Positions 24,801-38,044 are shown, counted from the first letter of the stretch. The stretch is 64,000 nt of DNA from Pithys albifrons albifrons (GCF_047495875.1 NC_092470.1:15103001-15167000); one strand, 5' to 3'. Program-made: numbers and translations. The notes: generated from the letters alone by a model not told the origin.

Positions 24801-27051
24801 CACCACCTGAGTGTCAACAGGAGCTGTGGGCACAGCCCAAGCACGCACACAGCAATAAAGCAAAGGCACTACCTGCATATCCACGTGCATGTAGGGTTTT
24901 CATGTGCCTATCTACCCATCCACAGCTATGCAAGTGGTGATTCACTTCTTGCAAACCCAACCCCAAAGCATTTGGATCTCCCCTTTCCCATATTCCTGCA
25001 ATTATGGCCAATCTTCCTATTAGATATTCCCCACATTCTTCAGGACTTGATTGTCACCCTGCACAGCACCAAACAGGATTACTCAGTAACAAAACAAAAA
25101 TAAAACTTAAAAAAAAGTAATTAAAAACACAAATAATATTTGGCAGGTCTGCCTGAGGTGGGAGGGTGTCTTCAATCACAGTCTTTTTAATACAGCATGT
25201 ATAGACTTATCAATACGTTTTAGCACCAGGCAAGTTTTTGCTCCTTGCTTTGCTCTGGCTGATGACACACTTGCCATCTGACCAAGGACTTCTTTTTACT
25301 ATGAGTGGGGGAGAAGGGACAAAGGAGTACATAGAGATGATGGTCAGAGGAAGCACAATGCCAGTGCTAAAGTCTTCCTGGCCAACAGCCTGTACCGTGG
25401 ACAGGCCAGCCCCGCCCCAGCTGCCATCCCTGGAACTGCCTTGCCCACACAGGAACTTTTCCATGAGCAGAGCACATGGAGGAGCAGCACAATGGCAGGA
25501 GACTGAGGCTCCCAGAAAGCATCACGTTGGTGCACAGAGTGCATCTTGCAGAGGGCACCAGAGGAGCTTTTCCCAGCCACACACAAATGCTCACTAGCTT
25601 GCCCCTACAAGGAAGCTTTAAAGCCACAGATTTAATAATCAACCTGCCATTCCAACAGCATGAATAAATCCCCTACTCGACAACACAGAGAAGCAAAAGT
25701 ACTGCTCCAAAAACTATCACTTGAGATAGATACTGTTCCTAACTGTGCCCAGACTCACTGATCCTCAGTCAGTGTCTAAACCACTGATCCATTTGACTGG
25801 TTTTAGGGGAACAGTTTGCTCAGCACTTTGTTATTTTCTTCTGAAAGAAAACATTTTAAGGCAGGGGTCATACTACAGTATTTAATATTATTCTTACCTT
25901 GGGTCAAATGCTTTTATTCTCTGTGCTTCTCATTTGTTGATGCTTGAGTTATCTTTTTCAAGATAACAATTTTACTTTTGTTTCTTTTTTCCCCCTCCAG
26001 GTGCTCTGCACTTAACAGCAGCAGACTTAAACCTAGATGTCATTCCACAGATAACATCTACTGCTAAACAACACTTTTTTCTGATCTATACTTACAAAGT
26101 GCTCCAACAAATATGCTCAATTAAAATGTTCACCATGATGTCTAAGGCGCACATGCACTTTTCCATAGCACTTTAAGACTAGAAAAGCAGAGACAGGCCA
26201 TGAAGAACAGTGATACACTGATGCCAATTTAACTTTTCTGTGTCCTATGCACAAATAATAAGAAATAATATGCTTTACATAAATGAATAAGTGTTGGCAT
26301 GACTACAAACAACAGAACATAAAGACACCAGAATTTAATGTCTGCCCAGAAATTCAAACAAAGAACGAGTTTCCATGAGGAAAAGTATTCTGAGAAAATC
26401 TGCACACATTCCCTGATTCATTCAATCTTCCTCCCAGCAGTTTCAAATACTCACTCTCACCCTCACCTTGTACAAAAGCAAAAGGGGTGCAAGCCTACAG
26501 GACAAGCATTTAGCACTAGAGGTTGCTAGAGATCACAGACTACCCATCACATCCTAAGAAGTGGTTGCTGACACAGGTGAAAAAATGCTCCTTCACTGAG
26601 AGCCACAGCCTCACAAAAGGTGAACAAATCTCACAGATCTTGGATCATCCAGGGAAGGCCTGACACTGATCAGTACCGGGAAACGACACAGCCAAGATTT
26701 AGAGCTGCTCTTCTGCAGGCAGCTGCCAAGCCAGGGATTTCATTTCTGGTGAGGTTTCAACAACTGCTCTATGCCATCCTCAAATAGCTGCCACCGAGAG
26801 GTCTTGCTCACCCCTGAGTCGCCACCAGTCACATATCTGCTGCTCGCCAGACCAAGGGTGAGCTAGGCTGACACCCACGTTTCTCCTGCCACGTTACTTT
26901 TCTGCTGGAGCAGGTTCCCTGATATGGGAGCAGGGGCTGGAGTGCTGGGACAGCCCAGGGAAAGCCCTGGGCCTGCCCCTCAGGCATCCCTGTGTGCTTG
27001 GAAGGGAGCCAGATGAGGAATCCAGGACTTTCCCCAGGGACCTATGGGAAG

Positions 27052-27110
27052 GGCTCTTCACTGACATCTAAATTCTTCAGGGTGAGGCTCTTTACTGACA
27101 TCTAATTCTT
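27052..27110. repeat. two-copy tandem duplication, period 34 bp
   Basis: GGCTCTTCACTGACATCTAA followed by ATTCTT (27052-27077) recurs as GGCTCTTTACTGACATCTAA followed by TTCTT (27086-27110), separated by CAGGGTGA. There is one substitution and one indel between copies. Confidence 0.75.
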
Positions 27111-28614
27111 GGTGGTGGCGCAAGAGGAAGAGATCACCTGAGAACTTCAGGAGGAGGAAAGACAACCAGCAGAAGCTGATTAACTCCTAGGCAACAGAGA
27201 TCTTCCCATGCAAACCCCCAGAGCAGCCACAGGCAAGGTGTATGCATGTGACTAAGGAGGAATGGGAAAGGTGGGGTCAGTCACTGAAACAGAGAAAACG
27301 GAGTTTTTCCGGTGTTTCCACAGCAGATAGACACCTACCTACTGAATTTTATTTATTTTAGGGTCGGAGGTTGTTTCTCTTCCTTTTTGAGATGACGTGG
27401 TCAGAAGAAAGCATCAGGGCAACTCAAGTCCTACTGCTTCAGTTGCAGGCTGAAGAATTTCACCTTCACTTTTCCCTCTAGCCAGTAACTTCAGGATTAG
27501 GCCCTTTCCTAAATACTTACAGGAGCAATTCAAAGTTGGAGTCTAAGCCAAATAACCCCAAGGGATTTGCTTTCAGTATCTTTTCCACAGCTTGAACTAC
27601 AGCTGTTTTCCTTTACAAATTCCACCTCTCAACTGCCAGAGCACCAGGAGAGGAAAGGAGTGAAGTGCTAAGGTTGGAAACAAAAGCTCATCATAGAGAT
27701 GCAGGAAAACATCAAATCCAGTTTTCCTGCCAGCAAGACACTGATCACTAATGCACCGATTTAACTCCTGCTGTGCAAGAACACTTGAGGTTGGACTTTC
27801 TCTTTCTCAAGGGTACAGAACAAAATTCTGAGCCAACCAGGACTAAAAGGTTTCTCTGCACACCTGAAACCAGCAACTAATTTCTCTGACCTATCTTTAA
27901 AAAACATTGAAGTCCCCACTGGAAGTACAAATCTTTTTTCAAATCTTGCATGCCCCACCTGACCATGGTTTGAAGCCTCTCTGCCAGCCCCAACCATTCC
28001 TTAAGCAACCAAGGAAATGAAATACAAAACATTAAATAATGTGGAGGGTCAGACTTAAACCAACACAGACAAGGAAATTGCATGTTAAGCCTCCTGCTCT
28101 GCGCTTGATTCACCTTGTTTTGTTCAGCTACTCCTCTGTTCCCAGACCCTTCCTTCTCCCAGTGCAGAGAGAATTAGAACAAATCAAATAGCCTGGTCTA
28201 GACACAGGTGGCATTCACTCCTGTCCATTAGGTTTGGTTTTGATGTAGAGATCACAACAATTTTACCTGGTTTGGAAACGTCACAAAGCCAGTACTATTT
28301 AACAAATTTCTTGTAGCGTTTGCATTACTGCAAGAAGGACAGAGTAAAAATGACCTGGGGGCACCTGGAAGGAAAGAGTCCCATCACCCTTCTAAAAATT
28401 GGGCACAGTCTAAGCCAGTCATCTCCTCCCAGCCTAAAGATCAGTTTGTTGCAGTGATTTTGGGATGGAAGCAGCAGGCTCATGCATGGGTGCCCATCTT
28501 ACTGCTTGCAGAGTTCTCCTCAGCTACCTTGGCTAGCAATTTCTTGAATTTTTAGATGGCTGATATTAAACAAGATAGATGTCATTTTCCTCTAGTAATC
28601 ATCACCCAGCTGCT

Positions 28615-29140
28615 AAGATCATATTTGAGAAGTCATGGCAGTTTGGTGAAGTTCCCATTGACTGGAAAAGGGGGAAACATAAGCCCCATTTTTAAAAAGC
28701 GAAATAAGGAAACCCAGGGAACTATAGGCCAGTCAGTCTCACCTCAGTGCCTGCCAGGATCACAGAGCAGATACTCACAGAAACTACGCTAAGGCAAACG
28801 AAAAGTAATGAGGTGATTGGTGGCAACAACATGGTTTCACTGAAGGCAAATCATGCCTGATAAATTTGGTGGCCTTATACAACAGGGTTACAGCAGTAGT
28901 GGATGAAGGAAAGGCGACAAACCTCATCTACCTGGACCTGTGCAAAGCATTTGACATGTCACACATGACATTCTTGTCTTGAAACCAGAGAGACATGGAT
29001 TACATGGATGGAGCACTTAGTGGATAAAAAATTGGTAGGTAGATCACACTTGAAAGAGTTGCAGTCAACATCTCTGTGTCCAAGTGGAAAGCAGAGACAA
29101 GTAGCATTCCTCAGGGGTCAGTATTGGAACCAACCTTGCT
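28615..29140 (+). pseudogene. CR1 ORF2 remnant (reverse transcriptase, decayed)
   Basis: Plus-strand DNA resembles the CR1 ORF2 segment that runs from the region before RT motif 1 to motif B. Visible landmarks are a GAAGTTCCCATTGACTGG block (the EVPxDW region), GGGAACTATAGGCCAGTCAG (the GNYRPVSL region), TGGTTTCACTGAAGGCAAAT ([12 protein letters not shown]), CTACCTGGACCTGTGCAAAG (YLDLCKAFD, containing motif A) and CCTCAGGGGTCAGTATTGG (PQGSVL, motif B). Several frameshifts and stops break it into short pieces, so it cannot make a working enzyme. The fragment ends abruptly at motif B, and the catalytic FADD motif is absent. Wording differs from the intact copy at 57605-60940, indicating another, older CR1 subfamily. 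Confidence 0.85.
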
Positions 29141-32100
29141 GGAAATAAGAGTGCTGCAGCGCTGTTTGGCTGGAGGTCCAGTTGTGCTCCTTCCCTGTGA
29201 TGATGGGGACCGTCTCTGGTCAACATCTCCAACACAAAGGGTTGCAGCAGCAGGACAAACCTCACAATCCACTATCTTGCACAAAGAACAACAAAACATG
29301 AATGATATTTATATTCCCAAGAAGAAAGATCACAAACTGCAGTGGGGAAAAAAAACTCTGAAATGCTGGCAAGTTGACAACTTTTCTAATTAAAACAAAA
29401 AGCAATCTTTAAAATAAAGGCCTCTAAGACAGTTGTTTTTCTTCACCAATAGCATATACTGTTTACTGTCAGTCTGTGTTTACAACGCTTTAGTAATAGA
29501 TTAAAAGAGTCTCATAAGCTTCTACAGAAAAGTACTGAAAAGCGCTTCAAAATTGGTGCATGAAAAAAGCATATATATTCCACAAAAAAAGTTACACATG
29601 GGCTAAATATCAAGTGCTGTTACGAATTTAGGAAACACTAAAAGCGCCTTTTATTTTCAATATACTATGGGAAGGAGCCAACATAGGACACAACTGCTTA
29701 ACTGGGAAAAAATGCACATGGCTCAAAGCCTACAGTCTGTCTTCTGATCAGATGCAAGCGATGAGTATCACAGAGCTTCTCCAGAAGGTTTTAAAGAAGG
29801 GCCAACCCATCACTGTATTTTAAAGTGATTCAGAATATTACTTCATTTCTTCTTTACACTGCCTTTCAACAGGACAAATCTTCTCATTGTGCAATGTAAA
29901 ACTAAAATCTTAGAAAGATGAAAGGCGAGAGTACCATTTTGGGGACTAAAGATGAGCAAACCATGCTTGGGAACTGCTGTGGGAAACATATGCATTACAC
30001 AGCGAATGATGGCCACTTGAAGGATCCAGAAGATCTCTGGTTTGCTTTTCTTTTGCTCAGTTGAATATGTTTGCCAAAAGGATGCATTTCTCAATATTTT
30101 CCAGCTGTAATTCAAACCCCCTCCCCTACTGCTGGATCTCACTCTTCCAAGAACATCTCACAGTTCAATCACGGGGAATAGGTCTTCCATCACAAAACCA
30201 TAGAGACATCTTTTATTAGCAGTGCTATTTCCACAAGCATCCAGGGTGTTAACAAGCAGCACATGCATAAGGATGAGGCCATGGAGGAAGTTCATACAAA
30301 GGTTTGCTTGCTATGAAAATCATCTTTAACTTCCCACGAGTACGATTCCATACACATTTGCGGTAAGGCAGGTTGTATTATTCTCTTCTCTCTTGCCCAA
30401 TAGTTGCTATTACTGGACCTGGCGAGGCAGCATGTGACACAGAAAAATGCAGCTGCATTTCTGGCTTGGAAGCCTCTACAAGAGCCTATGAGTCATGAAC
30501 CAAAAGGCCCACAAAAAAGCAAAAGAGAAGAATGCAGATTCAGTTTTCTTTTTATTGTAAGCATGTGCCTCTATTGGATAGTCCTGATGCACATAAAGGA
30601 CAAAACCAGTAGTAATTTTGAAGTCTCTTTAGTCAGGTAACTTGGGCCTGTGGCCACTTTACATAAAAAGAGAATGGAAAGACTACAACTGACCACAGTG
30701 TCTGAGCCACACAATGTAACATATGCTGAGACATGCCTCTGAGCTATGCTGTTCTACAAGACACAGGGTAACATGGGGGGTTTTGTTGTTTTGGTGGTTT
30801 TAATTGCCTTGGCAAATTTCTCCCTGGAAGTCCAGGATACCTTCATCCCCAGATGTGTAAAGCTGAGAGCTCTCCTGCAGTGCCATCTTGCAGTAAAATA
30901 TCCCTCATCCACCCATTGCACCCACAGAAAATAAAGTTTACAATGCAACAGTTTGTGTCTAAAATGTGTCAAATATCTCTGATTAACAATATGACACCAT
31001 ACGAGGTTCACTACTCTTTTACCTCTCCTGAGGGATCAAATATTTCACTTTTTGTTTTTTTCTAGATGAAAGCTTACCAAACACACGCCTTTCCTAAACT
31101 GCTTGCAACGGGTATGATAAACACAAGACAGAAGGGAGCGTGAGAGCAATCTGGGCTGAGGTCTGAAGAAGAATGTCTCAGGACTTCTCTTTATCACCAG
31201 CACTGGGACTCTGTCAGCAAGAAGCTGTTCCCACACTACATCATGCATTCTGCCTTGCAAGCAGCAGTCCAGCTCCAAGCCAGCTCAGCAGAAGCAGGCT
31301 GGAAGAGAGCAGTGGAAGGGGAAAAATAAGGCACCAAGAATTACCCCTCAGTGAGAACAAACAGCATGAGCTCACCTTAGTTTCCATTCCCAGGAGATGT
31401 TTTGTACTGGGCGGATGGAGCATGAGAGGAATGAACACTAAAGGTGCACAGAGGCAGCATTGCACAATGCTGCTCATGCATCTACCGAAACTGCTGGCTC
31501 TCCTCGGTCCAGCTGCTGCATTAATATACAACCACCTTACAAAAATAAGCCTTTATGTCCTTTATTCCCCCAAACATAAAGCTGAAAAGCCAGCAGCTGG
31601 TGTTTATTCCCATTTGGAAGGGTCACACCAGCAACTCAGCTCTCACACTCAGCTTCACTCTTGTTAAAAACCAGCTTTGATCACGTTTACCCCACAAACT
31701 TACTGCATATCAGCATCCACGATGATTAACCACCAAAGCAAGCACATGTCTTGCCTCTGAGGTACACTGTGTTCCTGGGGAAGCATTGCTGTTACAAGGC
31801 AATGAAAGACAGAGGCAAGGAGTGGAAGGCAAGTTCCCTAAGGCAGACAGAAAATCCTTAGTGATTTTTCCTGGAGAATTTTCCAGCACTTTCTGAACTG
31901 GAGCAACAGGAGGAAAAAACACTAAATATAACCTTGTGCCTTCAGAGGGCAAGCATACAAGCAACAAGAGGAAACTTTCTCAAACAAATGTCACCAGATC
32001 CATCACAGCTTAAATGGAAACAGTGTGCATCCAGGTTGTTGTGCTCAGACAATGGTCACATGTAGTAAGATTGAGAAAGGTGTTCAGCATGTGCAAAGAG

Positions 32101-35100
32101 TTAAAAAAGTTTGCTCAAATACAGCACAGAAATATGCATATATCCCAAGACAGAACAACCACAGAAGCTTAAGGAATGCACCTCAAAAAAGTGTAGGCGT
32201 TACTAAGTTTGTTTTGTAACTTTTGCTCAGTTTGAGGAGCCAACTCTGTCCAATCTCCAGTGAGAGCCACTTATATTTGCTTCCCGTGAAGAGGTTGCCC
32301 TTTCCAACTTAAACTCCTAAAAGTACTGTGAAAGAAAGGTATGAAGGCTGATGTTGGATCCTTGGGTCTGACACGAGATCTCTCTTGGGAGCAGAAACTC
32401 CCTATTGTTCCATGAAAAGGCAATTCCCCCACTCTCCCATATTGTATTACACTGTTTTGTTCCTCCTGTGCATTCTAAGTCCTGGACAAAGTCAGGAACC
32501 TTTGGCAATGCTCAACCAGACATGCTTTAGTTGGTTAGATATTATAACACTGCAGTACCTAAAATTGCCCTTTCAGGCCCTCTATGCCAGGCAGCCCACA
32601 AACACCACAGAGAAACACTGCTTGGCCTTGAAAGACTACAATCTTTGCCAATATTCTCTATTACTCTTCAGGAAATGACAGGCTCATTTTCCAGAGTGAT
32701 AAATTCCAATAAATTCTTCTTAAACTGGATGGAAATCTGAAAGTTTAACAGACATAATAAATTGTGCATTATCTGTATTACCAAGCCAGCTTTAAACAAA
32801 CAAATATATCTAAATTAGACTGCAATCTCTAAATCTTCCTCCATGTGAAAAGCAGCTCTGACTTTAGCAGGGCTACTCTGTCAAGGAAAGAGGGGTCTTC
32901 TCTTTTATACTATGTAAACCATGGGAAGTAAATTCCTCCCACACAAAGCTCTCACATAATCCCTGCTGCAGCTTGCTCCTGGCTCACAGGCTGAATATTC
33001 ATCTCCATACAGCTTCAAAAGGTGCAGAGTCTTCAGCATCTCTGTCAGGCACTTTTTTCTTTTGTAAAAGGAGGAATGTACTGTGAAATGAAAAAAGTTT
33101 GGGTGGGTTTTTTGTATTCCCTTGTAAACAAGATTTATGTCCCTTGCAATTAAAAAAATTATAGTCCAAAAGCATACCTAAAACCTTTAAAGGACTAAAT
33201 ATAGAGACAGACCTGGAAGATGACTCCTTACCATCATCTCCAACACTAATCATTCTTGCAGGCCTAGGGCTCTAGGTAATGATTGTGCATCAAGGTCATG
33301 TTCTTGTCTGGACAAGTTTATTTGCTGTATGTTTTTAGCAACATACAGACCACACATGGTAGAAGGACACAGCAGCATAGAAGCTAAGCACAAAACTTAA
33401 CAGAGTCAGGAAAGAGTATCAACTCCTCCAGTATTATCCATAAATGTCAGCAAACATCATTCTACATCACTATTTGTGCCTAAAAAACCTACACTCCATC
33501 TGCATGTCTGCAAGAGGACTTCTCATGTGGCATCACCTATCACACACAAAAAAGGGACAATGCACAAGGGCTGATGTTTCCATATATCTTCCTTATCTAC
33601 TCTATAGGACATGATTTTAAAGTTGCTTAAATAGCCCAAGCACTGTACATTAAAATGTAAAAGTCACTGAATGACTCTCCAACCCTGAAATGATGAACAT
33701 CTTGTGCATCCCTTTCCCCTGGGCTCAAGAAGAAGCTGGGAGAGACAGCAAACATAAGATGCAGAGCAAAGCAGAACTTCCAAAAAGGTGGGAGATCCCA
33801 CAGTCTCCACACTCCTCCTCCCCCTCCATGAAAGTCTAGTTAATTTCCATGACTACAGCAGTTGGGTAGAAGGTCAAACAGACCTGTGATTTCACTGGAG
33901 TAGGCACAGGTTACAGGATAAGTCAACTTTGCCTCAGGAGGCCACAGCGATAAATGTCATTCCAGAAGTGAGTGACACTTCAACTATCCCATGGTGCAAT
34001 ATGAACATAAGTTTAGAAAAAACTATAGATGCAAACAATTCACAGGAACACCAACAAGCAAGTTCTATAGTTTTTGTAGGAATTCCTTCTTCCTTTTCTT
34101 TTATGCATTTAATTTAAAATACCAATCTGTGCAGTACAGAGATCAGTGGTCAGGCTTCGTAGATGCTTTGATTAATTGCCAGTAACTTATTCCTTTTAAG
34201 TATCAGATGTTTAATTAAAAAACACAGATTATGCAAAATTGGTTTGTTAGGCTGAGGTCAGCTGATACAAAGGGACTACAATCTTAACAGATTTTCCTTA
34301 TTGCATTGCAATGGCTTGAGTACTTTGTTTTATTATGCAAATGTGTGGAGGTCATGACTGAAACAGCGTTCAAATAAAAATTGTTCCAAGTCACTAAATG
34401 TATCCCAGGTTCTTGTAATTCCTCCCACAAATAAAGAGCAGCAAATGTTTATCCCTCTGTTTTCCCCAGTGTTACTGGTTTACGTTCCTGTAGCTGAGGC
34501 AACCACACCACGCCAAGCAGCAAAGCGCCTTTCAGAAAGATTAACTTCTTAAACAGGCACAAACAGCCAAGGTTCAGCCCCAGCCAGCCAAGGTGAGAGG
34601 CAGACACACAACTTATGAACCAGAGCATAGCACAAGAGATCATGGGATGACCTCCTCATTGAGATCATCTCCCCACTTGAAACTCCACTCACAGCAGGGT
34701 CAGCCCTGAGGTTTTAAGATTACACCAGGCTTGATTTGTTTGTAGAACGTCACTCTTTGCTAAATAAACTGCCGGAAAAAATGAAGTAAGTAAGAAAAAA
34801 GGTGGTAATGACTGTCTGGAAAAAATATGGGAAGGAGCACAGCAACAAGTGCTAAAGGCATCCAGAACAAAATTTTATCTGCTGACAATGTTCATGACAC
34901 CTCACAGCAGTGCCAGGAGCTGAGGAATACTTTAAATGAGAAAAAAATGCAAACTTTCCAGTTCCTACCGCACATTGAGCCCCATGAAGACAACGGCACT
35001 TCAAGTCTAGGTCGTCGAAGAGACTGCAATTCCAGGACTCACAAGAATGTTGGACACAACTAAGCATAAAAACCCCAACATGTAGCTTTGTAATACATAC

Positions 35101-36631
35101 ACCAGTTTAACAAGCACTAAGTTTAACTAAAATTGTACAATCAACTTCCCCCTTCCCTTTCTTCCTCTCCCACCCCTGGGAAAAGACATGCAATACAAGT
35201 TATTGCTGCAGTAGGCAAACATTAATAGCGACTGAAACCGCTCCACCATCTATTCTTCTTTCCCTTCCTCTCATTTTTATTTTAAGAAAGCCCACATAAT
35301 GCTTCCAAGAAGGGCTCCAGCATAACTGAATTTCTCTTTCTTTGCTAGATGGAGTATAGACCTAATTTAGGATTAAGTGCAACTCAACATACACCTTATC
35401 TCAACCCACAAATATCCAAGATTAAGAGATATTGAGGAAACCGGCTGACAGGACAAGACAAAAAAAATTTAAATTCTTCCACACCATCCATGCAGTGGAT
35501 TGCATAAGGGTAACAACAAGGAGCTGAACCAGAGTACATGGCAACTTGATGGGGACTACTTATGGATATTTTTCAGGGATCTGCCAAACACTTCATATTT
35601 CACAAGAAGAACCTTGTGTCCTGTAACTCAGCTCTACTCCTTTTCACAGAGCTTAAAGTGTGACCGATGGTAGGAGCCTGATCAAATTCCTTGCTTTATT
35701 CACGCCTGAATTAAAGCCTTGGCTCAGCAGACCAAGTTACACGAGCTCTCCCTTTCTCAGAGGATGCCGGCCATTAGTGCTGCTGCCAGTACTGCAGGTA
35801 ACACCAGCAAGTCCCAGGGAGCTTCAGTTTGGTTACAAACAAAGAGATTTCAGCTCCTGGTGTAGCAGTTGGTATTTCTGCATCCCTTGTTAGACACTCC
35901 AGTGATAAACTTCTGTTTTCATCTGCAGATAACTTATTAATCCTCTTGAAAAATCCAGCCTACTCTGATCTGGGAAGTGCGAATTTCTTCAAGTAACTAA
36001 TCAAATCACATTCACATGGATGATTTTCAGCTGTCCACTGCTGAATATCAAAGAAAACGTTTTAAAATGTTTATAGGTCAGAGAGAGTAAACCCAAGTGT
36101 CTCATAAAGGCAGCAGTTGCCATTACTGGTTGGTTCTGCAGAGGGAGCACTGCATCTGGCCATAATAGCCACATCAGCTACAAATGAGCCTGCCCCCATA
36201 CCCTCTGGAAAAGCACCTTCTTGTTCTGTTCCTGCCACAGGCAGCACCGAAACACTCTGGGCTTGTAGCCTTCACCCACACACACATCCATCCACAACCT
36301 CAGTCCAAGTCTGACTGCTGCCCTTGAACTCTTCTTCAGCTCTAGGGATTTCCATGCCCACCACAGGAAGGAGAGCTAAGGCTCACCCATCTTCTTTTCA
36401 AGGAAGCAAATCAAAAGTCCTAATGGTTTCCTTAAAGGAAATTTGCCTGATCTCTGTGCAGGGCATGTGGGAGACCACAGAGAAAAGAAGAAAATTCTTG
36501 TTTGCTGCCAGGAAGTAGAGCCCAGCCTCATGGGCATGGAGAAGAGTGTCAAGATGTCCATAAACACTCCTGGAACAGGGCAAGGGGTAATAAGAACCTC
36601 TGTTAGCTTCAAAGAGGTTTCTATGGAGGAG

Positions 36632-36760
36632 AGCATAGAATGGTTTGGGTTGGGAAGGACCTTTAAAGACTACCTAGTCCAACCCCCCACCATGGGCATG
36701 GACATCTATCGCTAGGTCTGGTTGCTTCAAGCTCCATCCACCTTGACCTTGAACACTCAA
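36632..36760 (-). mobile_element. CR1 LINE 3'-end fragment
   Basis: The plus strand reads GCATAGAATGGTTTGGGTTG, GGAAGGACCTTTAAAGACTA, CCTAGTCCAACCCCCCACC and, further on, CACCTTGACCTTGAACACT. This is the reverse complement of a CR1 3' UTR, so the element is in the same orientation as AKAP13. Only part of one terminal 8-mer remains at the 36632 end. Confidence 0.9.
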
Positions 36761-37098
36761 GGAGCAGAACTGCTTGTTTCTCAAGGGACAGACTGACAAA
36801 CCCGTGACAGGAAGGAGAACAAGGAAAGAGCTGATGGCTTGGGTCAAATGGGAGGAGTGAGCAAACAAGGAGAGACCTGGGTCAGAGAGAGCCTGTGTGA
36901 CTCAGCCAAGCGCTCACGTAGCAGGAGCTGGCAATCTCCACGTTTAGAAGTCTGCCCACACAAATGCAATATTTTACAATCCTATAGCACTTTTAAAGTG
37001 TTCCAAGTGCTTCATAATTGTTAATTAAGCAATAGTACTCACAAATTAGAAGCAGAAGTCTGAGATACAGCTATCTCAATTTTTAACAGTATGAAAAT

Positions 37099-37676
37099 TG
37101 TCATGGTTTGACCCCAGGCAGCAACTAAGCCCCACATAGCCACTCAATGATTCTCTCCTCCAGTGCGATGGGGGAGAAAATTGAAAGGGTAGAAGTGAGA
37201 AAAAGACAGGTTAATAGGTAAAGCAACAAGCTGCATATTTAAGCAAAGAAACACAAGGAATTCATTCCCCACTTCCCAAGGGCAGGCAGGTGTTCAGCCA
37301 TCTCCAAGAAAGCAGAGCTCCACCACATGTAATGATGATGTGGGAAGACAAATACCATCACTTTGAATGTCCCCCTCCTCCTTCCCCCAGTTCTATAAGC
37401 TGCTGATGACTCCATATGGTCTGGAATATCCCTTGGATCAGCTGGGATCAGCTGGCCTGGCTGTGTTCCCTCCCAGCTCCTTGCACCCCCCATTCTGTTC
37501 ACTGGTGGGGTGGGTGAAAAGCAGAAAAGGCCTTGGTTCTGTGCAAAGTCTGCTCAGCAGTAACAAAAACATCCCTGAGCTTGATTATCAACACTGTTTC
37601 CAGCACAATTCCAAAACACAGCCCCATTTTAGCTACTACAAAGAAAATGAACTCTGCTCCAGTCCAAACCTGCACA
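37099..37676 (-). mobile_element. solo LTR of an avian endogenous retrovirus
   Basis: The 578-bp element has TG...CA ends and begins on the plus strand with TGTCATGGTTTGACCCCAGG, a widespread bird LTR signature read from its 3' end. In its own minus-strand direction it has a TATA-like CTTATAGAA around 37391-37400 and a degenerate polyadenylation signal (ATTAAC) at 37210-37215, giving U3-R-U5 order on the minus strand. No gag, pol or env sequence is adjacent, so this is a solo LTR left by recombination between two LTRs. The flanking 5-6 bases do not form an evident target-site duplication. I have not assigned it to ERVL or ERVK. Confidence 0.85.
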
Positions 37677-37718
37677 GTAACTTAGGGAATAAAAATTACT
37701 TTTAAGAAGTGACATACT

Positions 37719-38044
37719 CACCCTCCTCCTGCCTTACAGTCGCAGGCTGAGTCCCCCAGCAAGACAGCACAGTGCTCGCTGAAAGAGGCTGGTGTTGAGA
37801 ATTTGAATTCAGACTCCTGTTTCAGAGCGTGACCCGATGCCTTGCACACCGCCAGCGATCCCACTCCAGCCACCTCCCTAAGCCATTCCTTGATCGCCAG
37901 CCAAACCCCATGCAGAGGTAATCTTACCAAAGTAACACCGGTATGTGGCTCTAAATTGTGATTTTGTGCTTGACTTGCCTTATCTGCCTTCCCTTGCATT
38001 TTGGCGGCACAAATTATCTTCAGCGATTTCATCTTAAAGCTCAT
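37719..38044 (-). other. CpG-enriched open frame ending at a splice donor; candidate alternative first exon
   Basis: A minus-strand frame starting at ATG 38042-38044 stays open for 108 codons to GGAGGAGG|GTGAGTATG. The donor GT follows 37722 and the frame's stop codon lies inside the donor, which is typical of a genuine coding or 5' exon. I count about ten CpGs here, against very few in the surrounding kilobases. The predicted peptide begins MSFKMKSLKIICAAKMQGK and shows no domain that I recognise. No clear acceptor lies upstream, so it would be a first exon if real. It sits 42 bp upstream (in gene orientation) of the solo LTR. Alternatives are a conserved regulatory element or chance. Confidence 0.3.

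Noticed and set aside
25980..26050. Plus-strand acceptor-like tract TTTTTTCCCCCTCCAG
   Set aside because: No donor or sustained open frame follows.
27670..27760. AAGGTTGGAAACAAAAGCTC with weak resemblance to a reverse CR1 3' end
   Set aside because: Similarity fades after a few bases and no hairpin or terminal repeats are present. Below what I can support.
31173..31667. 164-codon plus-strand open frame
   Set aside because: No domain, low-complexity Ser/Leu/His-rich translation and an overlapping open frame on the other strand. Chance is likelier than a gene.
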